From the NCBI GenBank assembly GCA_918797485.1, contig CAKKNE010000004.1, forward strand, positions 5,208,001 to 5,272,000: a DNA stretch of 64,000 nt, given 5' to 3'. The notes under the pieces are model-generated. The model did no database searches, was not told where the DNA came from, and worked only from the letters and a program-made list of their open reading frames with translations. This document shows, piece by piece, positions 9,054 to 19,400 of this stretch. Origin of the DNA: Pelagomonas calceolata (taxonomy: Eukaryota > Sar > Pelagophyceae > Pelagomonadales > Pelagomonadaceae). Made by a program: the position numbers and the translations under genes. Numbering within the stretch: the first letter of the stretch is position 1; the number at the start of each line of letters is the position of its first letter.

Positions 9054-9501
9054 CCTTGCAGCAGGCTGCTCAGTCAGTGAGTCCAGCCACCTGAGTCCTA
9101 GCACCGACGACCCCGTGCGAGTCCTAGCACCGACGACCCCGTGCGGCAACTCGATGCGTCTCCTGGAGCACACCCACCCGCACGGATGACCCAGCTACGC
9201 CCAAGGTCGGCGCACCTACGCACGCGATTGCTGCTAGCGGCCTGTAACACACTAGCCTCGATTGCTTTTTGGCAAGTTTTTGCTGCTCAGCTGCCCAGAG
9301 GGTGGAACGCAGCTCAATTGCTCATAGCAGCACCTTATTGCTCGCAGCGTGACGCCTCGGAGGCGAGTTTCAAGCGATCCAACAATACCCCAATGCAGTC
9401 ACAAGGCCTGAACGCTGCTGGAGCCTCATAACAGCCTAAACGCCGTCGCTGCGCGAGCATACTCGCTGCAGAACACATTCGTCGCCGCGCGAGCACACCT
9501 G
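9054..9501. promoter_or_regulatory. Divergent promoter region, PRXL2-like / GYF-like genes
   Basis: A 448-bp spacer holding a 26-bp perfect tandem duplication (9093-9144) and a palindrome-motif copy at 9231-9256 (GCTAGCGGCCTGTAACACACTAGC, inverse orientation). No gene seen; the weak plus-strand frame here has no family resemblance. Confidence 0.5.
9093..9144. repeat. 26-bp tandem duplication
   Basis: The unit starting GAGTCCTAGCACCGACGAC at 9093-9118 is repeated perfectly at 9119-9144, just upstream of the PRXL2-like start codon. Confidence 0.9.
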
Positions 9502-9957
9502 ATGGAGCGCCGCGCGATTCACGAGGACCCGGACGGCTACTACTTCCGGAGCCCAACCGGCAAGCTCTACGGGCCACTTTCAAGATTTCAGTTCGAGGCG
9601 TGGAGCATGCGCGGCGCGGTCGGGCCGGGCAGTAAGGTGTGGCGCCAGCAGGGCGCACACCACTATCGAGTCGAGATCTCACGGCGCCTCAAATGGCAGA
9701 AACTGCTCTCGGTGCGAAGCTGCGGCGCGATGAGCGACTGGCTCATGACGTTCATCAGCGTCGTCTCGCTTGTCTTCCTCTTCTCCCTCAAAAAGCTGCG
9801 CGACGACCTGCGGAAGGAGCTGCGGGGGCACGCGGCGACGGGCGTTTTCCTCTTTCTCTTGTTCGCCGCGACGGTCGTGCTGTCGGTGAGCGCGATGCGC
9901 AAGCTCTCGAAGCGCGTCGTCACCGAATCGACGGATATTTTCGACCACGAGGTCTAG
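9502..9957 (+). CDS. GYF-like domain membrane protein
   Basis: Single exon, 151 residues. The N-terminal third (DGYYFRSPTGKLYGPLSRFQ, FEAWSMRGAV, GSKVWRQQG) resembles the small GYF_2-type module: tyrosine/tryptophan-rich, with GPxSxxQFxxW spacing. In that family it binds proline-rich ligands. Two hydrophobic segments follow (LMTFISVVSLVFLFSL and GVFLFLLFAATVVLSVSA), separated by a charged loop, so the domain probably faces the cytosol next to a helical hairpin anchor. The tail is charged (STDIFDHEV). The start codon is the first ATG after the spacer. Its stop is 24 bp from the convergent nucleoside hydrolase stop. Fold assignment is moderately sure; the biological role is unknown. Confidence 0.65.
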   Translation: MERRAIHEDPDGYYFRSPTGKLYGPLSRFQFEAWSMRGAVGPGSKVWRQQGAHHYRVEISRRLKWQKLLSVRSCGAMSDWLMTFISVVSLVFLFSLKKLRDDLRKELRGHAATGVFLFLLFAATVVLSVSAMRKLSKRVVTESTDIFDHEV

Positions 9958-9981
9958 TTAATTTTGTTTTGTGATTATTCG

Positions 9982-10842
9982 CTAGCGTGGCAACGTCGCT
10001 GCGGCGGTGCGAAGCCACCCCAAATAGGCCTCCCGATCGACGAGGCGCGTCGCCGCCCTGACTCTACTCTCGCCCCCGACGACGCGCCCGGCCGCGTCGA
10101 CGCCGTAGCTCACGTCGCGGATCTCGAAGGAACCCTCCCTCGAAGCGCAGAACGCCGCCAAAGGATCGAAGCGCGCGGCGCAGGCGTCGGCGCTGCAGAG
10201 CGATCCTATGACTCCGGGCAGCTCTGTTGATTCGGCGAACGCGTCCGTGCAACAGTCGAGGCCCACCAAGGTGAGACTTGGGCAGGTTTTGACGACGGCC
10301 GCCGCCGCCGCCGGGTCGCAGGCAAAATTAAATTCAGGTTCGCGACCGGGCGCGTCGCCGCCCATAGCTATTGCGGTCTCCACGGTGACCCGACCGCTGG
10401 CCAAAACAGCCGCCACGTTCGTGAGCGGTCCGAGACACAGGAGGTCCACAGCGCCTAGCGCGGCGACCGCGCCGCCGACGTCGCCGTCGAACGGCCCGGA
10501 AGCCGCGCCCAGCGACCTGTCCGCGAACCACCGCAGCAGCATCTTCTGCGCGTCGGTGAGCCAGGGCTTGACGGGGACGCGCGGCGCCGACGCACCGGCG
10601 ACGACTGTTACGTCGTTACGCCCACAAGCGTTCAGTATTGTCCTGACGCGCCCGGCGCCGGCCTCCGGCGTCTCGCATGCGCCCGAGGTGGTCGACACGA
10701 CCGCTAAGCGCCGCTCCGTGGCGGCGAGCGCGCTGAGAGCAACCAGATCATCAAATCCCGCGTCCGTGTCGACCCATAAGGGTCGTTTTGCAGTCATGCT
10801 GCTGGTCACTGCTATTGTGAGGCTGCGCAGGAGATTACGCAT
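9982..10842 (-). CDS. Inosine-uridine preferring nucleoside hydrolase-family protein
   Basis: 286 residues from the ATG at 10842; an in-frame ATG at 10797 would start at MTAKRPLWVDTDAGFDD, and the extra 15 residues could be a targeting leader. The family cleaves the N-glycosidic bond of ribonucleosides using a Ca2+ bound by the N-terminal Asp cluster. The cluster VDTDAGFDDLVAL is present near residue 24, followed by VVSTTSG (the usual VTTVxGN has drifted), LGPLTNVAAVL, an AMGGDA segment and PEFNFACDPAAA, the substrate/metal-binding EFNxxxDP motif. Key acidic residues are therefore intact. With guanine deaminase nearby this adds a second purine-salvage-type enzyme. A copy of the shared promoter block lies upstream. 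Confidence 0.82.
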   Translation of the reverse strand: MRNLLRSLTIAVTSSMTAKRPLWVDTDAGFDDLVALSALAATERRLAVVSTTSGACETPEAGAGRVRTILNACGRNDVTVVAGASAPRVPVKPWLTDAQKMLLRWFADRSLGAASGPFDGDVGGAVAALGAVDLLCLGPLTNVAAVLASGRVTVETAIAMGGDAPGREPEFNFACDPAAAAAVVKTCPSLTLVGLDCCTDAFAESTELPGVIGSLCSADACAARFDPLAAFCASREGSFEIRDVSYGVDAAGRVVGGESRVRAATRLVDREAYLGWLRTAAATLPR

Positions 10843-11258
10843 TCACTTCTACTGCCAGGAGCAATCACAGAGCATCACTCGACTCAGGCGGAGGAGTCCC
10901 CTGATCAGATGGAGCACTCACCTGTGAGCACAGCGTTCACTCGACTCAGGCGGAGCAGTCACAGCGGTTGCGCACTCGCTGCAGTTTACAATGGACCTAC
11001 ACACAGTGCTTAGCGCCGGGGGTCGAAAGCAAAAACGAGCTAGTGCTCGAGACATACTAGCGACAACCGGACGGGTCCGGGGGGAGCGGGAGGGGTACGG
11101 GGAACCCCGCGACGTAACTAGCCTGAGCCTGAATCCTAAAATTAATCTGCGGGGCTTGTAGAGCCATGGTAATCCACGCACTAGTCCTAGCAACGGCCGA
11201 GAGTCAGTCACGGAACTTCTTAGGCGCGCGTTGGGGCCCACCGAGGAGAAGAGACACA
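10843..11258 (-). promoter_or_regulatory. Promoter region of nucleoside hydrolase with shared C-rich block
   Basis: Contains a C-rich block (minus-strand reading, about 11135-11064) that is almost the same as 40290-40372, followed by the palindrome GCTAGTGCTCGAGACATACTAGC (11039-11061) about 200 bp before the start codon. Also TCACTCGACTCAGGCGGAG twice (about 10875 and 10931). No gene. Confidence 0.55.
11064..11135 (-). repeat. Dispersed promoter block, copy 1
   Basis: Reverse complement reads AGGCTAGTTACGTCGC, then GGTTCCCCGTACCCCTCCCG and CTCCCCCCGG..CCCGTCCGG, matching 40290-40372 over about 70 bp with few changes. Confidence 0.85.
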
Positions 11259-12083
11259 TCACACTCTGACGAGAATGCAGGCGTCGAACGGGACCAGGTA
11301 GTCATCATCGACGCCGTACGCGCGGCATTCGTCGTTCAAGCAGTCGATGACACACTCCCGACCACATAAATGCCGCATATCCTCGTTCCAGCCCACGTCT
11401 TCTTCCGCGCCCGGAGCCAGGCGCTCGCAGAGATGCTCCAGCTCGTCGACGTCGTCGATGACGCGGATCACCGACTGGCCCTCCACGAGGTCGTCGCGCC
11501 ACTCGGTCATGGGCCGGCCCGCGAGGGACCCGGACGGCTTGTACTGTAGGAGCCGCTCGACCTCGCTGCCGAGGCCCAGCGCGGCCGCCTCGTCGCCGAA
11601 CTTTTTGACCTGCTCGCGGAGCTTGAACGCCTTCAGGAGCATCTCCCGCTCGGGCGACTTTGCCGCCGCATCGAGGTGCTCCTTGGCCGCGTCGAGGCCG
11701 CCCGGCAGCTTCTCGATTATCTTGAGCCGGGCGGAACCGAGGTGCCACGCGGTCGCCGCCTCGGCGTCGACGAGGCCGTTCTCGATCGCGGAGGATACGA
11801 TGCTGCGACTCGCCACGCTGTCGACGAGCTGCGTGCCCATCGGCTTCCGCGTGAACGGCGAGGTCTCCTTCTTCTGCAGCCACGTCTCGATGCGCTCGCG
11901 CTCGTAGACTTGGCCGTCCTCGGCGACGACCGGCTGGACCACCAGGCTGTGCGAGATGGGGCAGGTCACCGACGCGAGCACGGACTCGGCGAACTTGTCG
12001 GACTTGTCCTCGTCGCGCGCCCGCTTCTTGGCCGGCGCCTTGGCCGCCGCCTTGCCGCGCTGGCGCTTCGCTTTGCTAGACAT
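11259..12083 (-). CDS. U-box domain protein (probable E3 ubiquitin ligase)
   Basis: Single exon, 274 residues. A basic Lys/Arg/Ala N-terminus (nuclear-localisation-like: KAKRQRGKAAAKAPAKKRAR) precedes a U-box at about residues 33-105: SVTCPISHSLVVQPVVAEDG, QVYERERIETWL, SPFTRKPMG. U-boxes adopt a RING-like fold without zinc and recruit E2 enzymes. A helical segment follows. The C-terminal 70 residues (RVIDDVDELEHLCERLAPG, VGWNEDMRHLCGRECVI, DYLVPFDACILV) resemble the SH3-like repeats of MIB/HERC2-type ligases, with Trp and Gly positions matching; this second assignment is tentative. It lies in tandem with the nucleoside hydrolase and diverges from the Dispatched-like gene. Confidence 0.78.
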   Translation of the reverse strand: MSSKAKRQRGKAAAKAPAKKRARDEDKSDKFAESVLASVTCPISHSLVVQPVVAEDGQVYERERIETWLQKKETSPFTRKPMGTQLVDSVASRSIVSSAIENGLVDAEAATAWHLGSARLKIIEKLPGGLDAAKEHLDAAAKSPEREMLLKAFKLREQVKKFGDEAAALGLGSEVERLLQYKPSGSLAGRPMTEWRDDLVEGQSVIRVIDDVDELEHLCERLAPGAEEDVGWNEDMRHLCGRECVIDCLNDECRAYGVDDDYLVPFDACILVRV

Positions 12084-12588
12084 GCTGTGGCGCGCGCCTT
12101 CCCTTAAACCAGTGCCGCCGCTGGAATTGAGCGCCTTCCCTTAAACCAGTGCCGCCCCTGGAATTGCGGCAAGCCTTGTTTAACCGGTTGCGCTGCTGCG
12201 GCGCTGAGAATTGCTGCGGCGCTGAGGATGAGCCTAATTTAAACAAGCTCTCAATGGATTTGTCTGCGGCGGCGGGCTAGCTCGTAAAAACAAGCAGCGC
12301 TGCGCTGTTGCTGCTCTTGGATGTGTGCTACGCGGCAACGCGTGGACAGCACGTCCGCGAGGCACTACGATACGCGCTGTGCGGCCCGAGCGCGCTTGCT
12401 GGGAGGTCGGGTTTCTCGATTGACCGCTAGCGCTCGCCCCCAGTCGTCACAACACGCCATCGCAAAGAGTTCTACAGCAAGCATACGCCCTACTGCTTCC
12501 AATTCCAACTCTTCCCAAAACACCCTGGCTGGAGCTGGAGCCCAAGAGCTGGCGCCGCGCACGTGCTCGCTGCCCGAAGGCATTAACC
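12084..12588. promoter_or_regulatory. Divergent promoter region, U-box / Dispatched-like genes
   Basis: A 505-bp spacer with a 37-bp tandem duplication (12094-12167) next to the U-box start, and a half-site (GGCGGGCTAGCTCG) near 12270. No gene seen. Confidence 0.45.
12094..12167. repeat. 37-bp imperfect tandem duplication
   Basis: The unit beginning GCGCCTTCCCTTAAACCAGT occurs at 12094-12130 and again at 12131-12167 with one or two changes, directly 5' of the U-box start codon. Confidence 0.88.
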
Positions 12589-15500
12589 ATGGGCCGCTGC
12601 CCGGCGGAAGGCCTGGAGGCGAGCATCCACGTGCTCTTCCTCTTCGGCGTGGCCGCCTTTTTGGCCTGGGACAGGTACAAGCGCGACGACCTGGACCGGC
12701 CGAATAGAAAACAGGCCGACTGGGCGACGGCGCTCGCGCGCTTCGTGTGCCGCCGGCCGCTGGGCATCGTCTCCATTATTGCTGCTTACGCCGCGTACCT
12801 CTCGCTCGCGGCGTTCGTCGACGTCGACTGCCTCGAGGCGCGCTCCTTGCACCTCGTGACGGCGCTCGAGCAGTACGCCCGCCAGGACGAGGTCACGTCC
12901 TACAACCTGGACAACTGGGAGAGCGCCCAGAAGGCGTCGGTTTCCGCGGGCCTCTGCGCGCCGGCGCGCCGGCGCCTCGCCGCCGTCGGCGACACGGAGC
13001 ACTTGAAACTATTCTACGCGGCGCGGAACCGGCCGGCCGACGTCATCACCGCGAAGTCGCTCCTGGACGCGCGCATCCTCGAGGGGCGCGTCACGAGCGA
13101 CGACGGCTTCGACGACCACTGCTACGTCGCCGGCGGGGCCGGCGGCGCGAACCGCCGGTGCTCGAACGCCGCCGTGCGCAGCTGGACCGACCCCTTCTTC
13201 GCGGGCGGCGCCGTCGTCTCCAATATTGACGCGGCGGCCGCCGAGTTCGCGGAGTCGGCCGAGGGCCGCTACTTCTTCGACGTCTTCTTCACCATCAAGA
13301 ATCCTACAAGCAACGTGTCGCGGTCCGAGATCTTCTTCAGCCTCACGGACCGCGAGGCCTTTCGACAGTGGGCCAAGGACTACCTCCTCCCGACGCGCGG
13401 CGCGGCGCAGAAATCAGCCGGGAGCACGTCGCGTCGATGGCGTGCACACGAGAGTTCCCACACACAGGCTCGAACGGGCGTCGACGGCGGACACGCGCGT
13501 CTGCTGGCTCAACGGCGACGTGAACGACATTGAAGTGGAGGAGGCCGTGACGCACGACGCGCTCCTGGCCATCGGGTCGCTCATCTTCGTCTACCTCTGC
13601 ATGATCGTCCACACGCGCAGCCCGATCGTCGCGACGGTGGCCATGGCGCAGGTGCTGGCGTCGGTGCCGATCGGCGTCTACCTCCACCGGGCGCTCTTCC
13701 ACGTCGACCAGTTCTACGTGCTGAACTTCCTGGGGCTCTTCATCATCGCGGGCATCGGCGCGGACGACAGCTTCCTGCTCTTCGACGTCTGGAAGGCCGA
13801 GGTGGATCGCGGGCCGTCGCGGACGCTGCCGGAGATTTTGGCGGCCGCGTACCGGGCCGCGGGCGCGTCCATGGCCGTCACGTCGATAAGTAGCGCGGCG
13901 TCGTTCTTCGCCAACACCTACTCGACGCTGCCGGCGCTGCGGTCCTTCGGCATCTTCTGCGGCACGCTGATCATGGTCAACTTCGCCTTCGTCATGCTCG
14001 TCTTCCCGGCCGCGCTCGTCATGCGGAGCCGCATGCGGCCGCCGGCCGAGGACGCGCGCGTCGACGTCGGCGGCGAGGACGTCGTCGACGCGTCGTCCGT
14101 GCAGGTGCTGGAGCGGCCGGCGACACCCACGGGCGACGAGGGCGACGCGAACCCCCTCGCCCTGCGCGCCGCGCCGGCGGCGCGCTCGCGTTCGCGCTCG
14201 GACGACGACGAGGAGCGGGAGCCCCTGAACCTCTGGGGCCGCGTGGCCGTGGTCCTGGCGACGCCGGCGGAGCTCGCCGAGGCCTACCAGCGCTTCAAGA
14301 GCTGGGCCGCGATCGACAAGTTCTTCGGGCGCACGCTCCCGACGGCGGTGAAGCGCTTCCACAAGGTCATCCTCGTCGCGGCGCTGGCCCTGGCGGTCAT
14401 GGGCTTCGCGTCGACGGCGGCCGAGCTCAAGGCCGACGACGAGCCGCCGCGCTTCTTCCATCGCTCGCACAACCTCGGGCTGGTCTACGAGCTCAGCGAG
14501 GACTACTTCGCGGCGGGCGCCGAGCGGGGGCTCTCCTCCGCCGGCGGCGTCGTCAACGTCGACGTCGAGGCGCCGACGCCGGGCCCGACGCCGCGCCCGG
14601 TCGCCGCGCCGTCCGCGCCGACGCCGTCGCAGACCACCCCCAGCGCAAAGCCGACCGTGCAGCCCCTCCCCCAGCCCACGCCCCGGCCCACGCCCGAGCC
14701 CACGCCCAAGGCCAGCAACCCGACGGGGGCGCCCGTCTTCGCGCCGACGCCAAAGCCGACGCCGCTCCCCACGCCGCGGCCCTCTTCCGTGGTGCCGGCG
14801 CCCACGCCGCCCGTCGGGCCCGTCGCCCCGCAGCCGACGGCCGCGCCGACAATCCTAACGGACGAACGATTCTGCAACGGCGCGGGCACGAGTTATTACG
14901 ACGACGGCGGCGCCATTAAGTGCGAGTGCTTCGCGGGCTTTGCGGGCACGCGGTGCGAGACCCAGGACGTCCAGTATCTGGATCCCGGCGCCATGGTCAC
15001 CCTCGACCTCGTCCACGGCCTCAAGCAGCGGCCCGGCAAGCCGACGGCGCGGTACCGCTTCGGCAAGCCGCGGTACCGGGGCGCCTTCGACCTGGCCGAG
15101 CCGGAGGCCCAGGTTTATGTGAGGGACACGTGCCTGAAGGCCGTCGGCAAGTCGAAACTCAAAGCCAACGCCGTGCATAGCATCTGCGTGCTCTCCATCT
15201 TCGAGACGGATTTTCTGGCGCCGATGGGGCTGGCGCTCCCATTGGGTAGGGACGACTTCCGGAACCTCTTCGCCGAGTTCCGGCAGTCGAACGTGCTGCT
15301 CGACGGATCGCGCGTCGAGGAGTGGATCGGCTTCGACTGCGCGACGAACGAGGCGACGTGGGTCCGCGACAACATCGTGCTGACGGTCCGCAAAGATGCG
15401 GCGGTCGAGGACCGACTCGACGTATTCCAGGAATGGCGCGACTACCTGGACGACCGCGCAAGCGGGCGGCCGGCCGGCGTCGGAAGAGCATTACTTGCCT

Positions 15501-16195
15501 CGTCGCAGGAGGTCATGGCGAGCCTCGAGACGAACATCGTGACGGGCTCGCTCGCCGCCGCGGGCATCTCGGTCGCCGCCTGCTTTGCGTGCGTGCTCCT
15601 GCTGACGCGGGCGGTAGTGCACACGGGCCTCGTGTTGGCAACTGTCGTGTGGATCAACGCCCTGCTCGCGTCGCTGATCACGTGGTCGCTCGCCTGGAAA
15701 ATTGGCATCATCGAGGCCATTGCCTTCACGATCTTCGTCGGAATATCGGTCGACTATGCCTTACACGTCGACCGCGCCTTCCGCTACGCCTGCGCGGGCG
15801 AGATGATCCGGGCCGGGCGGCTGCAGCAGCTCCGGCGCGCGCTGGGCGAAGTTGGCGCTCCGGTCGCCGCGGCCGCGGCGACGACGTTCGGGGCCGCGGT
15901 CTTCCTCCTCTTCTGCATCATCCTCCCGTTCCGAAAGCTTGGTGTACTGATCTGCGCGCACACGGCTTTTTCGGGCGTCGCCGCGCTGGTCGTCCTGCCA
16001 GCCATCTTGGTGGTGCTCCCGAACAAGGACGTCTCGCCGGCGCGCGAGGAACAGACGGAGTCCTCGGCCGTCGAGATGGCGCCCGTTCAGGCGGCGCTCC
16101 CGCCTTTGCCGGAGAAGGGCGTCCGGGTGGCGGAACAGGAGAAATCCGACCTCGACGACGTCCCCCTCGACCAAGACCCGGGCAACTACATCTAG
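12589..16195 (+). CDS. Dispatched/Patched-like RND protein with sterol-sensing-type domain
   Basis: Two exons (12589-13394, 13468-16195) give 1,177 residues, typical of eukaryotic RND proteins. An N-terminal TM (LGIVSIIAAYAAYLSLAAF) and first luminal loop precede a five-helix SSD-like block (about 298-480) containing GIGADDSFLLFDVW, the GxxxDD proton-relay signature of Dispatched/RND transporters. After a cytosolic loop and another TM comes a second luminal loop with a Pro-Thr repeat linker (about 638-729) and an EGF-like Cys motif (CxC..GFAGTRCE, about 737-768). The second TM block (about 958-1120) carries GISVDYALH. The family exports lipids or sterols using ion gradients; the substrate is unknown. 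The intron is an introner with a GC donor; splicing gives LLPTLERAS. Confidence 0.85.
13403..13467. mobile_element. Short introner, intron of Dispatched-like gene
   Basis: 65-bp element starting CGGCGCAGAAATCAG and ending CCACACACAG, with the family core GCGTCGATGGCGTG. Predicted intron 13395-13467, GC-AG. The target copies (GCGCGGCG / GCTCGAAC) are diverged, so the insertion is old. Confidence 0.75.
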
Positions 16196-16481
16196 TGGGC
16201 TCGCGTGCGAGCCCGAAGTGTTAATGAATTCAGTGTTCTTGCAAAATGTATCTTTTTATACGCCCTGGGTAGGTCTTTGACACACTAGAGATTCACTAGA
16301 GCCGGCTTGCGTGATGAGGCGGGAGCCCACTTTGGGAGGAGCCCGTCGCTCCATACCATTGAATTGCCCCTTTGCGGGGGCAGCCGCTTCGTGGGCGCAG
16401 CGCGCTCACGCCTCTGGAGGCAGGAACTCATTGCCTCTCCCAGGCAGCTTTTGTGGGCGCTAAGCAGCTCACGCCTCTAGG
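16196..16481. promoter_or_regulatory. Spacer upstream of myosin with partial duplication
   Basis: Contains GTGGGCGC...GCTCACGCCTCT twice (about 16390-16413 and 16452-16478), an imperfect local duplication ending at the myosin start, and GACACACTAG..CACTAGAG near 16279, a weak relative of the palindrome set. Confidence 0.4.
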
Positions 16482-19400
16482 ATGCCACCCGCCGGGGGCT
16501 TCGACCAGGGCTGGTCGGTGAACGACCCCTGCTTCTTCAAGGATGAGGCGCGGGGCTGGATCCTCGGTCGCGTGACCAAGGTCGTCGGCGTCGGGCGGAC
16601 CGCGACGCTGTCCCTCGCGTCGGCGGACGGCAAGGTGACCGCGGAGCGGGACGCCTCCGCCATCGAGGCCGCGTCGGCGCGCGCGCGAGAGGGCGTCGAA
16701 GACATGGTCGCGCTCGACGAGCTCACGGAGGCCACCGTGCTCAGCACGCTGCGCGTGCGCTACGACCGCAAGCAGATCTACACGAACGTCGGGGGCATCC
16801 TGGTCGCCGTGAACCCCTACGAGACGATCGCGAACGTCTACGGCGAGGACCGCATGGCCGGCGCGGCCGCCGCCGACGCGGCATTTAGCGGCGCGGCGCC
16901 GCACCCGTTCGTCATGGCCGAGCAGGCGCTGCGGGCGCTGGACCGGGACCGCGCGTCGCAGTCGTTTGTGATCTCGGGCGAGTCGGGCTCGGGCAAGACC
17001 GAGACGTGCAAGTTCATCCTGCGGTACCTGTCGTACCGCTCGAAGCGGCGCTTCGAGCTCGCGGGGACGCCTCGCGGCGGCGCGAATGCGCTCGAGGAGA
17101 GCGTCCTGCTGTCGAACCCGGTCCTCGAGGCCTTCGGCAACGCCAAGACGCTGCGCAACGACAACAGTTCGCGCTGGGGCAAGTACACGCAAGTGTACGT
17201 CGAGCCCTCGAGCGGCGCCATCAAGTCCGTCGGCATCACGGCCTACCTCCTCGAGAAGGTTCGCGTGGTTGAGCGCGCGCGCGGGGAAAGGAACTACCAC
17301 GTCCTGCACCAGCTCGTCGCCGGCGCCAAAAAACAGAAGAAGGGCGACGCGGGGCTGGCGCTCGCGGTGGGCCTCGGCGACGCCCAGACGAGCCACGCCG
17401 TGCTGCGCGACACGGCGACGTCGAGCGCGGCGATCGGCGTGGACGACGCGGCCCAGTTCGCCGTGACGCGCGACGCCCTGCGGAAGCTGGACGTGGCCCA
17501 GCCGGGGCTCTTCGGCGCGCTGGCGGCCGTGTGCCACCTGGGAGACGTCTGCTTCGAGAGTGTCGAGGCCGAGGGCCAGGACGCCGCGGCCGCGATCGCG
17601 AATCAGGACCTGCGGATGGGCCGGAAGGCCGAGCACGCCGCTGACGCGGCGGCGCGCGCGCTCGGCGTCGACCGCGCGCAGCTCGAGGAAGCTTTGGTGT
17701 CGCGGCGGGTCGCCGGCGTCCGCACGCCGCGGCAGGCCGCGGAGGCCGAGCACGCGTCCAAGGCCTTCTGCAAGGCGCTGTACGCGCGCGTCTTCGACTG
17801 GGTGCTCGCGCGCGTCAACGACGCCCTCCAGGCCATGACGAAGACGCCCGTCAGCGCCCGCCGCGCGCTCTCGGGCGACAAGAAGCCGGACTGGCTGACG
17901 GTCGGTTTGCTGGACATCTTTGGCTTCGAGCGCTTCGAGGCGAACAGCCTGGAGCAGCTGCTGATCAACTACGCGAACGAGCGGCTCCTCCGCGAGTTCA
18001 ACGCGCAGGTCTTCGAGGCGGCGACGCGCGAGTACGCCGCCGAGGGCGTGCCCGTCGGCGACCTGACGTTCCAGGACAACGCGCCCCTCCTCAAGACGCT
18101 GGAGCACCCGCGCGACGGCGTCTTCGCGTTGTTGAACTCGGAGTGCGTGCGCCGGGACGGCAAAGACGAGAATCTGCTGAAGCAGCTCCTCAAGAAACAC
18201 GAGCGCGCGCCCTTCGTCGGGGAGCGGCGGGGCCCGCTCCCGGGCGTCTTCGTGCCGCGCGTGTCCGTGAAGTCGACGAGCGCCGAGCGCGCGGACGCGC
18301 TCAGCGTCTTCGGCGTGTCGCACTTCGCCGCGGACGTGAGCTACCGCATCAACGCCTTCGTGGAGAAGAACCGGGATCGCCTGCCGAACGAGATCTGCGC
18401 CCTCGCGGCGACGTCCGACGCGCCCTTCGTCGCGAGCCTCTTCGCGGACATCGACGACGAGGCCCCGCAGACGTCGCAGCAGAAGCGGTCCCAGCGCTAC
18501 GTCGCCGCGTCCTTCGCCGAGAGCCTGGGCAAGCTGACGCAGCTCCTCGACGCGACGCGGCAGTCGTTCGTGCGCTGCGTCAAGCCGAACGAACTGATGA
18601 AGGCGGCGGCCTTCGACGGCGTCGTCGTGCTGGAGCAGCTGCGCTGCATGGGCATGCTCGAATTGATCGAGGCGCGGGCGCGGGGCTACGCGGGGCGCAT
18701 GGACCACGCCGCGTTCGCGTCGCGCTACGGGCTGCTGTTGGAGGACAAGGTCGCGGACGTGCGGCGCTACTCGACGAAGACCACGAAGAAGCTCGCGGCG
18801 GAGTTCCTCGCGCTCCTCCAGCGGCACGTGCCGGGCGTCGAGGCCGTGGCGGTCGGAAAAACTAAAGTCTTCCTGAAGCGGCCGGCGGTCGACGCGCTCG
18901 AGACGGCCCGGGAGACGCGCATGAAGGCCGACGTGCTGCTCGCGCTCGGCGAGGCCGTCGCGGCGCGCGACGTCGAGGCCCTCGAGCTCACGCTGCGCAT
19001 CGCCGACGAGCTCCGCCTCTCGGACACGCCGGAGGCCGCCCGGGCGCGGCAGGAGGTCGAGGTCGAGGGGCGATACCGGGCGGTCGTCGCCGCCGTCGCC
19101 GAGGGCCGCGCCGACGTCATCACCGCGGCCCTCGACGGCATTCAAGATAAAGCGGGCCGCGTCGGCGCGGCCGTCGACTGCGCCCGAGCGGCGGTCGCCG
19201 GCCTGGCGGCCGCGGAGGCCTTGCGGGATGCCACGCCGGACACGGCCGCCGGCCTCGTCAAGCAGAGCGCGGCGGCCCAGGCCGCCCTCGCGAAGGAACT
19301 GGGGAAAAGCCGCGAGGCGCGCCCCAAGGACGTCGCCGAGAGCTCGCCGGAGCTGCCCCTGGAGACGCTGCGGGCGATCCAGGCCGCCGTCGAGGAGGGC

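Noticed and set aside
9141-9431. Small plus-strand frame as a gene
   Set aside because: No ATG-supported family resemblance; it lies in the 5' region of the GYF-like gene and overlaps the palindrome motif.
16428-19145. 905-codon minus-strand open frame opposite the myosin motor
   Set aside because: High-GC shadow frame: Arg/Ala/Val/Leu-rich with no family motif, while the plus strand has a complete myosin motor.
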